Program-made: the position numbers and the translations under genes | Notes under the pieces: generated by a model | What the model was told of the DNA's origin: nothing | The model's input: the letters and a program-made list of their open reading frames with translations, nothing else | The model's database searches: none | From: Austropuccinia psidii | Lineage: Eukaryota > Basidiomycota > Pucciniomycetes > Pucciniales > Sphaerophragmiaceae | Length of the DNA: 64,000 nucleotides | Reading direction: 5' to 3' | NCBI GenBank assembly: GCA_023105745.1 | Contig: JALGQZ010000002.1 | Coordinates: 77,727,285-77,791,284, forward strand | Shown: positions 47,845-61,100 of the stretch, one piece after another | Position numbering within the stretch: position 1 is the stretch's first letter | How the letters are laid out: each line of letters begins with the position of its first letter

Positions 47845-50800
47845 TCAGGCTTGTGGTCTTCTTTCATGTCTAAATATTCTTGGGAGTTTATCTGAGTCAG
47901 GTATCTCCAATCATGCCAGCCATTCATCTTCATGTACTGGATTTCTATATCTGACAAGATATTCTATTTGATTTTTACCCCTAAGTCTCCTGTCTTTAAT
48001 GAATTTCCTTATCTTCTTGTCTTCATTCTGTTCCACTGGTGGTACAGTAAAAGGAGTTAGGTTCCTTAAAGGAAACAATTCTTTGTCAGCTGGTTGATAA
48101 GGTTTTATCAAGCTTACTGGAAGGGTGGGGTGTTTATTTTCTAATTCACCACTCAATTCCACTGGAACTTCATTGATTCCATGTAAGGCAACAATAACAA
48201 GAGGTCCTACATAAGAATCTTTAAGTTTCTTTGGGCCTTTGATATTATTAAGATTCAAGGTTTACACTAGAACTAGGTCCTCTACTTTGAAGTCTGGTAC
48301 TTTGTGACTCTTGTCCCACTTCTCTGTTGCATAGTCAAAAGCATCAGTCATACTCTGTTTTGCATGATGTTTCACTTTATCAAGCATTATCTTGAAACTG
48401 GAAGCTGTAGGATGGATTTCAATTAAATCGTTCCTCAGTGTCTGCTGGGAGTCTTGGGTTCCATTCTTTCTCCAACATAGCAGGAGTTTTACCTGTGGAA
48501 TAACAAACTGATGTCTTATATGCCAATTATAATGCAGGTATTAGAGTGCACCAGCCATGGTTAAAGCCATCTGAACCTTTGAATTATAATCCATAAGCCC
48601 TCCTGATCATGTCTTCTAAATTTTTAATCATTCTCTCTGCTAGTCCATCTGTTTGAGGGTGATATGCTGTTAAAAGTGATAGCTTAGTCCCAAACAATCT
48701 ATGAAGATTGGTCCAGAGTGCAGATGTGAACTTGGGATCCCTGTCACTTATGATATTCTTAAATAATCCTTTATCAGAAATAACTCTATGCCATGGAAGA
48801 AAAGCTGTATCCATAGCTGTGTCATCTTTATGACATGGTAAGAATATGGGAGTCTGACTATATCTGTCTACAATTACTAAACAAGCATTATAACTTTTGT
48901 CACCACTTGGAGGAATTTCTGTGACCCAATCCATGTGGACAACTTCCCAAGGGGATTTTGGTTCTTGAATATGAATCATTAGTCCAAATTTCTTGCCTGT
49001 ACTCCTGTTTGCCTTTTGGCATCTGTCACAGGTATGGCAATATTCAATGGTTTCTTTTCTCCAAGATGGCCACCATGCACAATTTTTCACTTTTTCAAGT
49101 GTTCTGTCTTCTGACAGGTGTCCAGAGTAGATGCTATCATGGAATTCATGAAGAATGGTATTGATAAGCAATCTGCTACACAATTTCATCACACAAGAAT
49201 TTTTGGTTCTGTGGTAAATTATTCCATCAAACAAGTGAAATCTTCCCTCAGAATAGGAATTCTTCCAAACCTCATCCAGTGAATTGACTAGAGATGTATA
49301 TTTGCAGTCTCTATCTAAAAAGGAAGTCAATATATGGAAATTCTTGTCCTTCTTATAAGATTCTCTTCCTTCAAAGAATTCAGTCCCAATATTAGTTATG
49401 TTAATTCCTTCAATTTGAATCTGTGGTTCTTCTTCCAAAGGTACATAAGCTGGGTTATCAGGAGTATTGGCTAATTCCCACCTGCTAAGTTCATCAGCAT
49501 TCTTGTGAATTTTTCCTGCCTTATGAACTTTGGTCATGTTACCTCTATATTCTTTAGTGGCTATTTGCCATCTCACCATATGTCTGTTGGGAGTTTTCAT
49601 GTTAAGAAGTCATTTCGCAGAATTTGTAAGGTGTGGATATGAAACTTTGATTAAAAAATCAAGTACTTTTCCTGTCCTCAAATTTTTACAAGGTAGAATA
49701 TAATTAAAAATAGTATGAAATAGTATTTTTAAGAGAAAACATGCCCAAAAGTGACCAGAGTGAATTTGGAAACAAAGTGACAAAGTTAACAGTGATTAAA
49801 GATGCTTTAATTCATTTATGGGGTGGTTCAAGGGGTAAACATGATTATAAGAGTTACAAATAATGATTATAATGATTTTTTCACATGGTTAAAAGGTTTA
49901 AAATGATATTAAATGGGTGGTTGGAATCTTTTATTTATTGGTTTAACACTGATTCAACTAATTATAAAAGGAAAAGATTTTAGCATGAAGAGAAAAGTGG
50001 GGCAAAGAAGACAGTCTTTTATAGCCATCAATTTTCTTACTCCAAAAGTAAAATTTACTCTTGTCAGTCGTGGAAAACACTCTGAAAACAGAAAAGCCAA
50101 TTATGGAATTATTGAACCCTGATTTAGACCAAAAAAGGGCTGGTTTTTAGCCATTTTAGACCCTTGAATCAGCCATTACTATATTAATACCTGGTCTAGA
50201 GCCTTTAGGAACACATCAGAATGTGTGTAAGAATGGTAGAAACCAGTTATAACTGTTTTTACTAACATTGTTTCAACTTAAGGGTAGTTTTACCCTCTTG
50301 GCAGCAGTTAAAACTACCCTGGTTGGTATCGAAACCTCATCATCAATTGAGTCACAGACCCTGTGACTCAATTCCAGGCCAAAAGTAATGAACTTTTGCA
50401 TGGATTTTGACATTCCACGCCAGTCAGCAAGGATTTTGGGGGTCTAGCTCCCCCTTAGAGCTAGAGTGTCTTTTCCCCCCCAGAATTAATCTTTCCAATT
50501 TATTTTTTCTTTAATTCCTCATCATGTAATACAATTAAAATTTACATATGTAATTAAATCCAGTTTTAATTAAAAATCTGTAATAATTGATACCTCATAT
50601 GTAAATTAAAGTTTGCTTATGTAATACATGCGCACATTTTGACATTTCAAGTGAAAATACTTCAATTCCTCATAGCTTATAAACTACACACAACACCTCA
50701 ATTTTGACACAAAGATTGATGGTTAACAGCACATGTGGTGTGAATTAAATTAAGGTTTTGAGGATTTTCAACTTTTGTACAGAAAATACTAAAAACTTAA

Positions 50801-53800
50801 TTTAAGCTTATTTAGAGTTGAGTTACAGAAATCTTACCCAGAGGTAACCCCACCTTAAATTTTATGAGGAATCCAATGGTGAAGTAATTTTCTTGAGTTT
50901 ATTTATTGGATAATAAGTTATAATATATTTTATGTAACTTTTTACCAAAAATATTATAATTTCATTAATTTTATTAAAAATTCATTTTTACTTAATTTTT
51001 TCAAGTAAAAATGCATTTTCACAATTTTAAAATTTGATGTAATTTTTTATTTTAAGTTATAATTAATTTTTCATTTTTATATACAAATCTGTATTTATAT
51101 CTTAATTTTTCATTTTGATAATTTAAATAAGTTCATTTCATTTATTTTTATATCTTATTTTGTTATCTGTGGCCTTTTGGGTATATGAAAATACCTCTAA
51201 GGCTCACAGAATTACAGTCATTTATCACTTAAAAGACACTGCCATCAACATAATAGTTTAATTTCTCAAGTGTCTATACCAAACATAAGCCCTCAATCTT
51301 GCTTTCACCATATCTGGCTTCTGTTGATTTGATTTGTCTTGAGATGTGACAAACTGGTCCCTCTGTAGGTTTTTCATCAATAATTTGGACTTGATGTAGG
51401 GCTTCCCCTAATTCATCTCCACATGAATAAATGTAAATTTTAGAAGGTAAATTCTGGTCAGTAATGAGGAGTAAAGGTTCTTCTGTAAGAGCTTTCCTTA
51501 TCTTCTCATAAGCTTTAATCCTTTCCTGTGTCATCTCAAATACTGTCTGTTGATCACAGATTCTATGGAGTGATTTGGCTAGAATTGCAAATTCTTTTAG
51601 GTTTTTCCTGTAATAACTGTAAAATCCAAGAAAAGACATTATTTATTTCTTATTCTGGGGTATTGGCTTAAGTAACACTGCTTCCACTTTATTTTTGTCA
51701 ATACCCAAGCTTAAACCACAAACAATATGTCCTAAAGCTTTAATTTCTTCAAAGCCAAAGTTACATTTCTTGAGTGAAATCTTTATATTCACCCCTGTAG
51801 CTTTGTCAAGTACTCTTGCAAGTCTTTCAAGGTGCAAAGAGCATGAGTCAGAACATATGATAATATCATCAATATAGATGATATGCCATACTTCAGATAA
51901 CTCTGTGGGGAAGATGGTATTCATCATTCTTTGATAATGAGATGGTGCATTTTTAATATCAAATGGAATTCTAATATACTCATAAATACCGCGTTGAATG
52001 ATAATTCTAAGTAATTTCTTAGTTTTGGGCCTCAAAACATGTTAATAGAAGCCTTTCAATGCATCCATGGATGTTATATACTTGGATTTAGACAATTGGG
52101 TAAAAGTTTCTTGAATGATAGGAATTGGATACCTATCTGGAACTGTGTAGGTATTCAATGCTCCAAAAGCTCCAACCATCCTTAATTTATCATTATTCCA
52201 AGCAATAATAATGGGTTTTTTCGCTTAAACTTCCGTGTTAAGGCCTACTTTTATTAGTACACCAAGTTGGATCAACTCTTGGATATGTTTTTCCAAGGCT
52301 TCTCTAGCTCTGGGACTGGCTGGATAAGCTGGTATTCTAAGTACTGGAGGGTATTGTCTGTCAATATTAAGAGTAATATCAACTTCATGCCCTTTAATAG
52401 CGCCTAGTGGTTCATTATCAGAAGCAAAGGAATTCTCCTATGTGTATAACACATTAATAAGATCATTCCTCATTTTGGGTGATAATGATGGATTAATTTT
52501 TGCTTCAAAAAGTTGATTAGCCACAAATTCTTCCTTATAAGTATCTTTAACAGAAGATATTATAGATATTTTCCTTGGCATATTGGAAAAAGAAAATTTT
52601 TGTCTTTTATTTTCTCCAATTGTGAAATATCTGTCTTTATGGTTATTGATGTGAATACCATAAATATTCAAGTAATCATTTCCAAGAATGATGTCCTGAG
52701 ATGTGCAATTGTCCATTACTACTATCTCTATTTTCATTCTTACACTTCCTTCTGGATGTGGAAATACAAGATTAGTGTCCAATGTGCCCAAAGGGTACAT
52801 TTTATTACTGGCACTACTAAATTTTACACCCTCTATTGGTAATAGATGGTTCTTCCATCCAGGGAGTATGGCTTGAAGATAATCTTTGCCTACACAAGTA
52901 AAAAATGCCCCTGTATCCAAATTTACTCTGGCTTCAATATAATTTATCAGGATTGATGTGATACAACATGCTCCAGCAGTGTATCCTTTAACTCTAGCAG
53001 GTTTGGTTTTACACATTCTGGCATCCTGGATATTGATCAGGTTATGACAATTCTAACTGTACTGTGGCAAGTGAGTATGGACTTCTGTGAGCTCAAAGAA
53101 AGCTGTAATGTATTCAATGGGATAGTTTTCTACTGGTTTATCCTCAGAGACTGCAGAATTTTGGTCAGATTCCTCTTTCTCTTCAGTACACTGAACTTCT
53201 TTGATAACTTGAACTTCATTTATTTTTGTCTTCTTGGTGCAAGTGTTGGCTAAATGTGAGATGCTTCCACATTTATGACACTTCAAGACAGGTCTTTCAG
53301 GCCTCTTATCTTCTCTGGAAGTTTTTGAGACCATTTTGGATTCCATAGGGATTCTAGTCCAGGTTTTACCAATTCTTGTCCTAGTAATGATATCTTCCAT
53401 GGCATTTATGTAGTCTTCTGTTTAACAGGGTTCTACACATCTGTACTTGATAGCATGTTCCCGCTCTCCTCCACATTTTCTTAATATTTTCATATTAATC
53501 ATAGAGTCAGACATATCTGGGTGTAAGGCAGATAATCTGTCTTTCTTTTTGAGGAACCAAGTAAGTGGTTTATCCTTTTCTGAGTTAAAACTGGCACTTT
53601 CAGAAGCACTTTCAATTTTAAATCTCCAATAATTGTTATCCCATTTGGTAATTATTTCAGATTTCTGCCAAGGCCAATCATGTTTACCATGATCATGTCT
53701 CATTTTGTAATACAATTTCTTTGCAGTTATGGTAAACAAGGAGTGTAGCTTTCCCACTATAATTTCATCAGGTATGTGAAAATAATCTTGAAACATATCA

Positions 53801-55142
53801 ATTGTTCTGAGGAACTCAATATTATTGTATTCTTCTTCACCAGAGAATGTTGGCCATTCTTCCAGTTTGGTGATATCTTTTTTTCAGATAGGATTTTCTC
53901 CTAAAAAGGGGGTCAAACTTCCATTTACAGAAATTTTCTCTTCAGTCAAAGGTGTAGAATGTCTTGGCATATGTGGTTCATAATTCTTATGAATTTGCTC
54001 CACATTTTCAATTATTTTATTTCTGAATTTCTGCCTCTCACTGTCACTTTTTGCCAAATGTGTAGCAAACTGATTGGTATTATTAATTATTTCCAAAATC
54101 TGATCTCTCAGAATTGCAAGTTGTTCATTGATGTGCAAAATGGAAATATCTCCTATTTCATCCTCTTGAACTTGACATTTACTTTCAATTTTTTCACATG
54201 TTTTGGTAATTGAATCAAGTTTGACATTTGTCAACTTATACCACTCAGTAGAAGTTTTGTTATTTCTCTTTAATTCACTTATATCTGATGTCATTTTATT
54301 TAACTTTGCATCAAATTTACCAAGTTCTACATCAATACTATTTTTAACAAATTTCATTTCTTGTATCATTTGTGTGGAAAGGTCCTGTTCATCCTTTCCT
54401 TCTCTTTGGCTGTGAATTTCATGAGAGTTCTGGCCATATTGAAGACACTGTCCATGGCCGAAGGCTCCAATTTGGGGATCCTGTACCCTTGTGGGTAAGG
54501 TCTGTGCCAATTTTCTTTGCCTTTTCCTTTTCCCTGATGGTTCTTGTGACCTTTCTTCTTCTTCTGAGGTCTGTTTTGTTTGTCCTTGGAGACTTCTGGA
54601 ACTTGTGTGGAGCTGGTAGATGCCACTGGGCCTTCTTTCTCCAAAGTTGGGGTCAATTCCAACTCCCTCTTCTGGTCTATGGATAAAAGACTTTGATTTT
54701 TCAACCAGTTCTTTATCTTTTTGACCTTTTCTTTGCAAGACAATGGGCTCCATCCTCCTAAATGCTATATGGTCTTCTCCTGACCCAGAAAGCTCTTGAT
54801 GTGTGAGTAGGAGTTCATGGCCCCCTTCCAAAGGCTTGCACATATTTCCCACTCCTCCTCTATGGCTTCTCTGTACCAATTCTTGTATTGGCATTGATAA
54901 ATTTCTATTTCTTCCACTTTAAAATAGCTCAGCCCTTGAAATATTATCATGAATTAGTTCAGACTCAGAGTTCACATCAAAGTCTGTGGGTGCAGACCTT
55001 GGGGAATGGGGGAAACTCTGGCATCCCCCAGATGTGTCTTTCTTGAGGAAGACTTGTCACTTCTGGACTTGGTCTTGCCTCTTCTTTGTCAACATCCATC
55101 TGGTTGGACTGAATAGTTGCTTCCATTTCTGGTATGCACCAT
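47845..55142 (-). pseudogene. gag-pol: Element D gag-pol, decayed and interrupted
   Basis: A fossil relative of A and C. From the 5' end: ATG at 55142 with a stop after about 17 codons; coiled-coil region (53884-54894); capsid (53422-53796); zinc knuckle CHKCGSISHLANTC (53053-53400); protease NLDTGAFFTC (52438-53016); RT with [10 protein letters not shown] (51643-52035); RNase H start whose active-site Asp is replaced (YIYSCGD for YIDACGD, 51274-51639); solo LTR G; RNase H end and integrase (48584-49600, with DRDPKFTS and GLAERMIK); integrase C-terminus and chromodomain (47845-48258). The frame is mostly recoverable but has many stops and indels, so no product is expected. Confidence 0.92.
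49625..51208 (-). mobile_element. Solo LTR G, inserted in element D RNase H
   Basis: 1584 bp, TGTAAGG...GGCTCACA, with a perfect duplication GAATT (49620-49624 and 51209-51213). It belongs to the same family as E, H and I. Removing it rejoins the RNase H sequence VINDCNS|AK*LLNMKT, which corresponds to [16 protein letters not shown] in element A. Confidence 0.95.
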
Positions 55143-55347
55143 ATTACATCAATTTAAAAAATTAAGAATTAAAGTCAGAAATACACACCTTTTGGTGGTT
55201 GTTTTGATTTTCCAGTTTGAAATTAAGTGCCTCTTTTAGAAATTTGAGCTTTAATACTGTCTTCAGTTTCTTCTTCTGAAGATTCTGGACTGGTAATATA
55301 ACTTTTACTGAGTCTTTTACCAGCTGCGCAGTATCTGATTAAAGACA
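54366..55347 (-). pseudogene. Accessory +1-frame gene of element D, decayed
   Basis: Exon equivalents are 55189-55347, 54998-55128 and 54366-54934. Exon 1 begins TG after an AG acceptor, is acidic, and has one stop. Intron 1 is 60 nt with the Gag ATG at 55140-55142. Exon 2 keeps QSNQMDVDK and LPQERHIWGMPEF, closely matching element A in the +1 frame. Intron 2 is about 63 nt, and exon 2 seems one base short. Exon 3 keeps LSYFKVEEIEIYQ, GGWSPLSCKEKV, YRIPKLEPSAMDSVFNMAR and the stop after FPHK, with one TAG before HLGGW. The +1 frame carries fewer lesions than the Gag frame over the same bases. Confidence 0.62.
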
Positions 55348-55715
55348 CTAGAAAAAAATTATGAAGAAAAAATATTTTTTATACTTAAAAGATTTTTCAA
55401 AGATTTTTTATAAGTTTTTATTATTTTTTTGATATTAAAAGAAATTATTCATTTTAAAAAAAAATTCAAAAATTTATAATTTCTATTTAAAATTAAAATA
55501 CAGTAACTCAAAGAATAATTTTATAAGTTTTTGGATGTGAAAAAGTCATGTGTAAAACAATATAAAATTAAACCAAATTCCTCAATGAAAAAAATTTTAA
55601 AGAAAATTTCAAAAATAAAAAATAATTTCGACTTCAAATTGAAAGAAAAAAATAATTAAATCAATATATTTTAGAACTTAAAAATATATTCATTAAGGGT
55701 ACAAGTTTCAAAAAA

Positions 55716-55733
55716 CATGGCCAGGCCCTCAAA
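55716..55733 (-). other. Putative primer-binding site, element D
   Basis: Minus strand TTTGAGGGCCTGGCCATG directly after the 5' LTR; two G-to-A differences from elements A and B. Confidence 0.65.
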
Positions 55734-55992
55734 TGTAAGATTTTTCTATGAGACTGTTTACAATATTACTTTTAATCAACAGTACTATGAATGTTCTTAT
55801 GAAATATAATAATAAAAATTATTATAACCACAATTAAATAATTAATTAATTAATTAATTAGTTCTTTTACTTGTTATACACTACTAGTGATTAAAACAGT
55901 AAGCAGTAATTGTCTACAAGAATCAATTACTAGAAGAATTTAATAATAAAAACTTCTTTATTAAAATAATGAAATTATTTTAATATATAAAT
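55734..55992 (-). mobile_element. Element D 5' LTR, part (cut by element C)
   Basis: Aligns with 21007-21290 (D's 3' LTR) and with F, then stops at 55992, where C begins. The left copy of C's expected duplication is TAAAT (55988-55992). The rest of this LTR must lie right of the window. Confidence 0.9.
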
Positions 55993-58002
55993 TGTAAGGT
56001 TTGACTATGAAACAATAAGTAAAAATTACTAATATTTTACTTATTGTACTATTAATGTCCTTATAAATGAAATAAATAAGATACAAATTAATTATAATAA
56101 TAAATAATTATTATAATTATGGCGTAAAAATAACTATATTATTAATAAAATGTAATAATATAATTTATATTATAAAATATAATATAATAAAATAAATATA
56201 TTAATATAAAATAATTAATATATTTAAAAGCACTTTATTATTGTTACAAACAAATAATAAAGGCATAAAAAATTGTTTTTTATTAATAAAAAACAATTAA
56301 TAACAATAATATTACCAATATTAAAGTTATAAATTAATATAAAAACTATTTATATTAATTAAAGAATTATTAAAATAATAATAAAGAGAAAATTATTATA
56401 ATAAGAGGAAATAACCTACTTTTAACACTTAATATAATAATTTTGAAATATTTTACGCCACAAAATATAAATACAACCTTTTCAAATTGTATTTACAATA
56501 AAAATAAAGAAAAATTACTAATATTCTTGATTTTTACGTAGAAATGAGTTTTTAGAGAGATTTTTAGCAAAAACAATTAAATAAATGATTTAATTACGTC
56601 AAAATAGATGATTATAGCAAAGTGGTCTTTGGTCTTTAATAATATAATAGTTTTATATATAAAGAATAAAGAAATTACCTTTGATTTGATTGATTTAATG
56701 TTTTTGATGCGTCTGAGGGGAAAATAGAGTAAAGAGCTCTATTTATAGTAAATACCTCCCTCCTAGAGTCCAACAGGCTTCTAGTAGACGTGTACTGATC
56801 ATATCCACTGGAATTGATCAATATTTTAAGGTTTGGAGATGATTACATCATGATCAAACCATATTGCATCATTATTACACCATTATTTAGAGTTATCACT
56901 ATAACTCTAAAGTTGATGACATCAGAGGCTTGGCAGAACCCCAAATTTCGTGTATTTTATTAGTTTTAATCCTAAACTAATAGTATTCACCAATTCTATC
57001 ACTCATATGACTGTTAAACTCAAATTAAGGTTACAGTGAGTGATCATAACTGCTCAAATTAAGCTCAAACTTTGATCTTTAGTACCTTTTAGTTTTTACA
57101 CGCTACAGTAATTCAGAGAGTGAATTCTGATAGCCTTACATAACCTTATTATTCTTCCAAGAGATTTTCATTACATCATCCAAACTCTAATTTTGATGAT
57201 TTTTCTTGTAACTCATCTTTTCTGTTGAAATTCAATATTTTAAACTTCAAATCATGATTTCAGGGGGTTATACCCTGGATTTAATAATAAAAATTACATC
57301 ATTCTTCACGAATGAACTAGTAGAATCCAACTGTGTACTTTATTTTAAGTTTGGACCACTTTCACAACAAAGTGGTCAACAGCTCTGTTGATTTTTATCA
57401 ATATTTCATCATAGGTTTTAACCTTGTTTATAAATTGTAAAATAAAGTTCATATCTGTGTTTGTACAGTAATTACGTTGTAACTTTATTTTTGGTTCATC
57501 ACTCTATCTTGTATAGTTTAAGAGATATTAGCTATGATCCTTGAATATACGCGTTGACCAAAAAAGTGCATATATTCAGGTTAATTCCTTAAGTATTAAC
57601 TTTGGTAATTAGCTCATTAATTGTTTTATGTGTGGATTTTCATGGGGAATCCAATGGTACAATTTATTTCACATGTTGCTTCATTGGTTCTTGAAATAAA
57701 TAAGGATTTATGGTTTTTATAAGGTATTATTCCTTATAACTCATTAAATATTGGTTTTACAGATATGCCATAAAAATGGTATATGTGTATTTTACCATGG
57801 GGAATCCAATGGTATAATTTATTTAACATGTTGATTCATTGGTTTTCAAGTTAAACCAAGTTTTGTACCAATTTATGGTATTTTTGTATTTTTAATGTGT
57901 AATTATTCTAAGTGATTTTAATATAATTATCTTAAAGGTATAATTGCTCTAAGTATCTTTTGTGACCTTATTGGGTATGTGGTCATATCTCAAAGGCTCA
58001 CA
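55993..58002 (-). repeat. Element C 3' LTR
   Basis: 2010 bp, minus TGTGAGCC...CCTTACA. It has a textbook TATA box (TATAAAT, 56741-56747) followed about 65-75 nt later by a splice donor CAAAG|GTAATT. The segment 56020-56420 is extremely AT-rich. Confidence 0.95.
56741..56747 (-). promoter_or_regulatory. TATA box of element C LTR
   Basis: Minus-strand TATAAAT in the context ACTATAAATAGAGC, the best TATA match in the window. Confidence 0.65.
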
Positions 58003-58020
58003 TTCCCTACCACCAAAAAA
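58003..58020 (-). other. Polypurine-like tract of element C
   Basis: Minus strand TTTTTTGGTGGTAGGGAA directly before the 3' LTR, identical in core to element A. Confidence 0.7.
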
Positions 58021-58120
58021 GATTGTACCACAATCTGATATGTGTGATTAGGGTATCATCCACTGTCCTACCTCTTCAGTAGACTTTATCAGTCTTGAAG
58101 CTCAATAATGCTTGATTTTA

Positions 58121-61100
58121 TTACTCTTTAGGTTTTCTTTCATGTCTAAACCTCCTTAGTAGTTTATCAGCATTTGTTATATCTTTCTCAAGTAGCCATT
58201 CATCTTCTTGAGTTGGATTTCTATACCTTACAAGGTATTCTCTTTCTTTTTTGTTTCTTGTCCTTCTTTCTTTAAGAACTTTCATAATTTTCTTTTCTTC
58301 TCCTTCCTCCAAAGGGGGTATTTCAAGTGGGGGTTTATTTCTTAGTGGAAATAATTCCTTATCACTTGAGCTGTAAGGTTTTATTAGACTTACAGGGAAA
58401 GTTGGGTGTTTGTTCATTAAATCACCTGTGAGTTCCAATTGTACAGCATTGGGTCCATGAAGTGCTTTTATCATAAATGGTCCTGCAAAGGAATCTTTCA
58501 ATTTCTTTGGTCCTTTTATGTTATTTAAATTAAGAGTTGATACCAACACTAAATCTCCTATTTTGAAGTCAGGTGGTTTATGACTTTTGTCCCATCTTTC
58601 CTTTGCATATTTGAAAGAGTCTTGCATGCATCTGTTTGCATGGTGTCTTGCTTTGTCAAACATTATTTTAAAGCTGCTTGCTGTTGGGTGTATATCCACT
58701 AAGTCCTTTTTGAGGGTATCATAAGGAAGTCTTGGATTCCAACCTTTTTCTAGCATTTCTGGTGTTTTTCCAGTAGAAGAATGGATTGATGTTTTATATG
58801 CCAGTTCCAGTGCTGGTATTAGTGTACACCAATCATGAGTAAAACCATCAGAATCTTTGAATTCTAGCCCATAAGCACAGAATCTTCTGATCATGTCCTC
58901 TAAGGTCTGTATCATTCTTTCTTCTAAACCATCAGTTTGAGGATGATAAGCTGTTGAGAATGATAACTTTGTCCCAAACAAGTTATGGAGATTTGTCCAT
59001 AATGCTGAAGTGAACTTTGGGTCTCTGTCACTTATAATGTTTTGGAATAAGCCTGTGTGGCTAATAACTTTATTCCATATCATTATGGCTGTATCCATAG
59101 CTGTGTCATCTTTGTTACATGGTAAGAACATGGGAGTTTTACTGTACCTGTCAACTAACACTAGGCATGCATTATAACTCCTGTCTCCTTCTGGAGGTAA
59201 TGCTGTTACCCAATCCATATGAACTATTTCCCATGGGGATTTTGGTTCTTGGATTTGGATCATCATTCCAAATTTCTTTCTTGTGGCTCTGTTGGCTTTT
59301 ACGCATCTGTCACAGGTTTGGCAGTACTCTGCAACATCTTTTTTCCAATTTGGCCACCAAGAGCAGGTTTTCACCCTCTCTAGTGTCCTATCTTCTGAGA
59401 GATGTCCAGATGCAACACTATCATGACACTCATGTAAAATAGTGTTTATTAGTGTTCTATCTGTTAAGGTCATAACACATGTGTGTTTTGTTCTATGGTA
59501 GAGGATTCCATCAAGGAGGTGGAATCTTCCTTCATCATATGCCTTTTTCCATGTTTCATCTAGTTTTGATGAAAGTGATGGGTCTTTGCAGTCTTTTATT
59601 AGAAGTTGGCTTAAGATATGACAATTTTTGTCTGTCTTATAGCTTTCTTTAACTTGGTTAAAGAATTCTGTGCCAATGTCTGTAACACATATTCCTTCTA
59701 GATGGTGTTCTTCTTGTGGTACCCATGCTGGATTGTCAGGGGTATTTGCTAAAGCCCATCTGCTAAGACCATCTGCATTTTTATGAATATTTCCATATTT
59801 ATGCACAATAGTCATATTTCCTCTATATTCTTGGATAGCAATTTGCCATCTCAGCATGTGTCTATTTGGGGTTTTCATGTCTAATAGAGATTTTACAGCA
59901 TTACAGTCTGTGATCACATCAAATACTGTTCCATCCAAATAGTAATGTAATTTTTCTAAAGCCCACACTAAGCAGAGGCATTCCATTTGGCTTGCTCCAT
60001 ATCTTGCTTCTGTTGGCTTTATCTTCCTTGAGATGAAACAAATTGGTCCTTCCACTGGTTTGTCATTGATAATTTGTGTCTGGTGTAGTGCAGCACCCAG
60101 TCCTTCTCCACAAGCATCAATGTAAAGTTTAAAGGGTAGTTTCCAATCTGGCATTAGAAGAAATTGGGCATTTGTTAAGGAATTTTTCAATTCTTCATAT
60201 GCCTTGACTCTTTCTTCTGTCATTTCATAGACTGTTTGTTGGTCACATAGCTTATACAAGGATTTAGCAATTTTTGCAAAGTCCTTTATATGCTGTCTAT
60301 AGTAACCAGCAAATCCTAGAAATGATTGCATTTCTTTTTTGGTTTGAGGCATTGGTTTAAGTAGTACTGCTGCTACTTTATTTTTGTCTATGCCTAGACT
60401 GAGTCCAGATACAACATGTCCTAGTGCTTTTAATTCACTATATGCAAAATGACACTTTTGCAAGGAAATTTTCATATTCACTTGGACTATTTTCTGTAGT
60501 ACCCTTTCTAGTCTTGTAAGGTGATTTTCCCAAGTTTCTGAGCAGATTATAATATCATCAATATAGATAATTAACCATCCTTCTGATCATTCTTCAGGGA
60601 ATATGGTATTCATCATTTTTTGATAATGGGAAGGTGCATTTTTTATCCCAAATGGCATTCTTAAGTATTCAAAAATTCCACAATGGACTATTATTATTAG
60701 TAGTTTCTTGGCAATGTCTGTTAAGACATTTTGATGAAAACCCTTAAGAGCATCCATAGCTGTAATGAACTTAGCTTGTGACAATTGGGTCAATGTCTCA
60801 TGGATTCTAGGTATTGGATATCTGTCTGGAATGGTATAGGTGTTCAGGGATCTGAAGTCTCCTACCATCCTTGATTTTCCATTATGCCAAGTTATAATGA
60901 CAGGTGTAGTGACTTCTACCTGTTCATTATGTCCTACCTTTCTCAGTACTCCAAGGTCCATTAATTCTTTAATGTGTACCTCTAAGGCTTCTCTGGGTCT
61001 TGGACTAGCTGGGTAAGCTGGTCTCCTTAGTAAGGGTGGGTAAGGCTTTTCCACATTAAGAATTATGTCTACTTCATGCCCAATTATAGCACCTAGTGGC

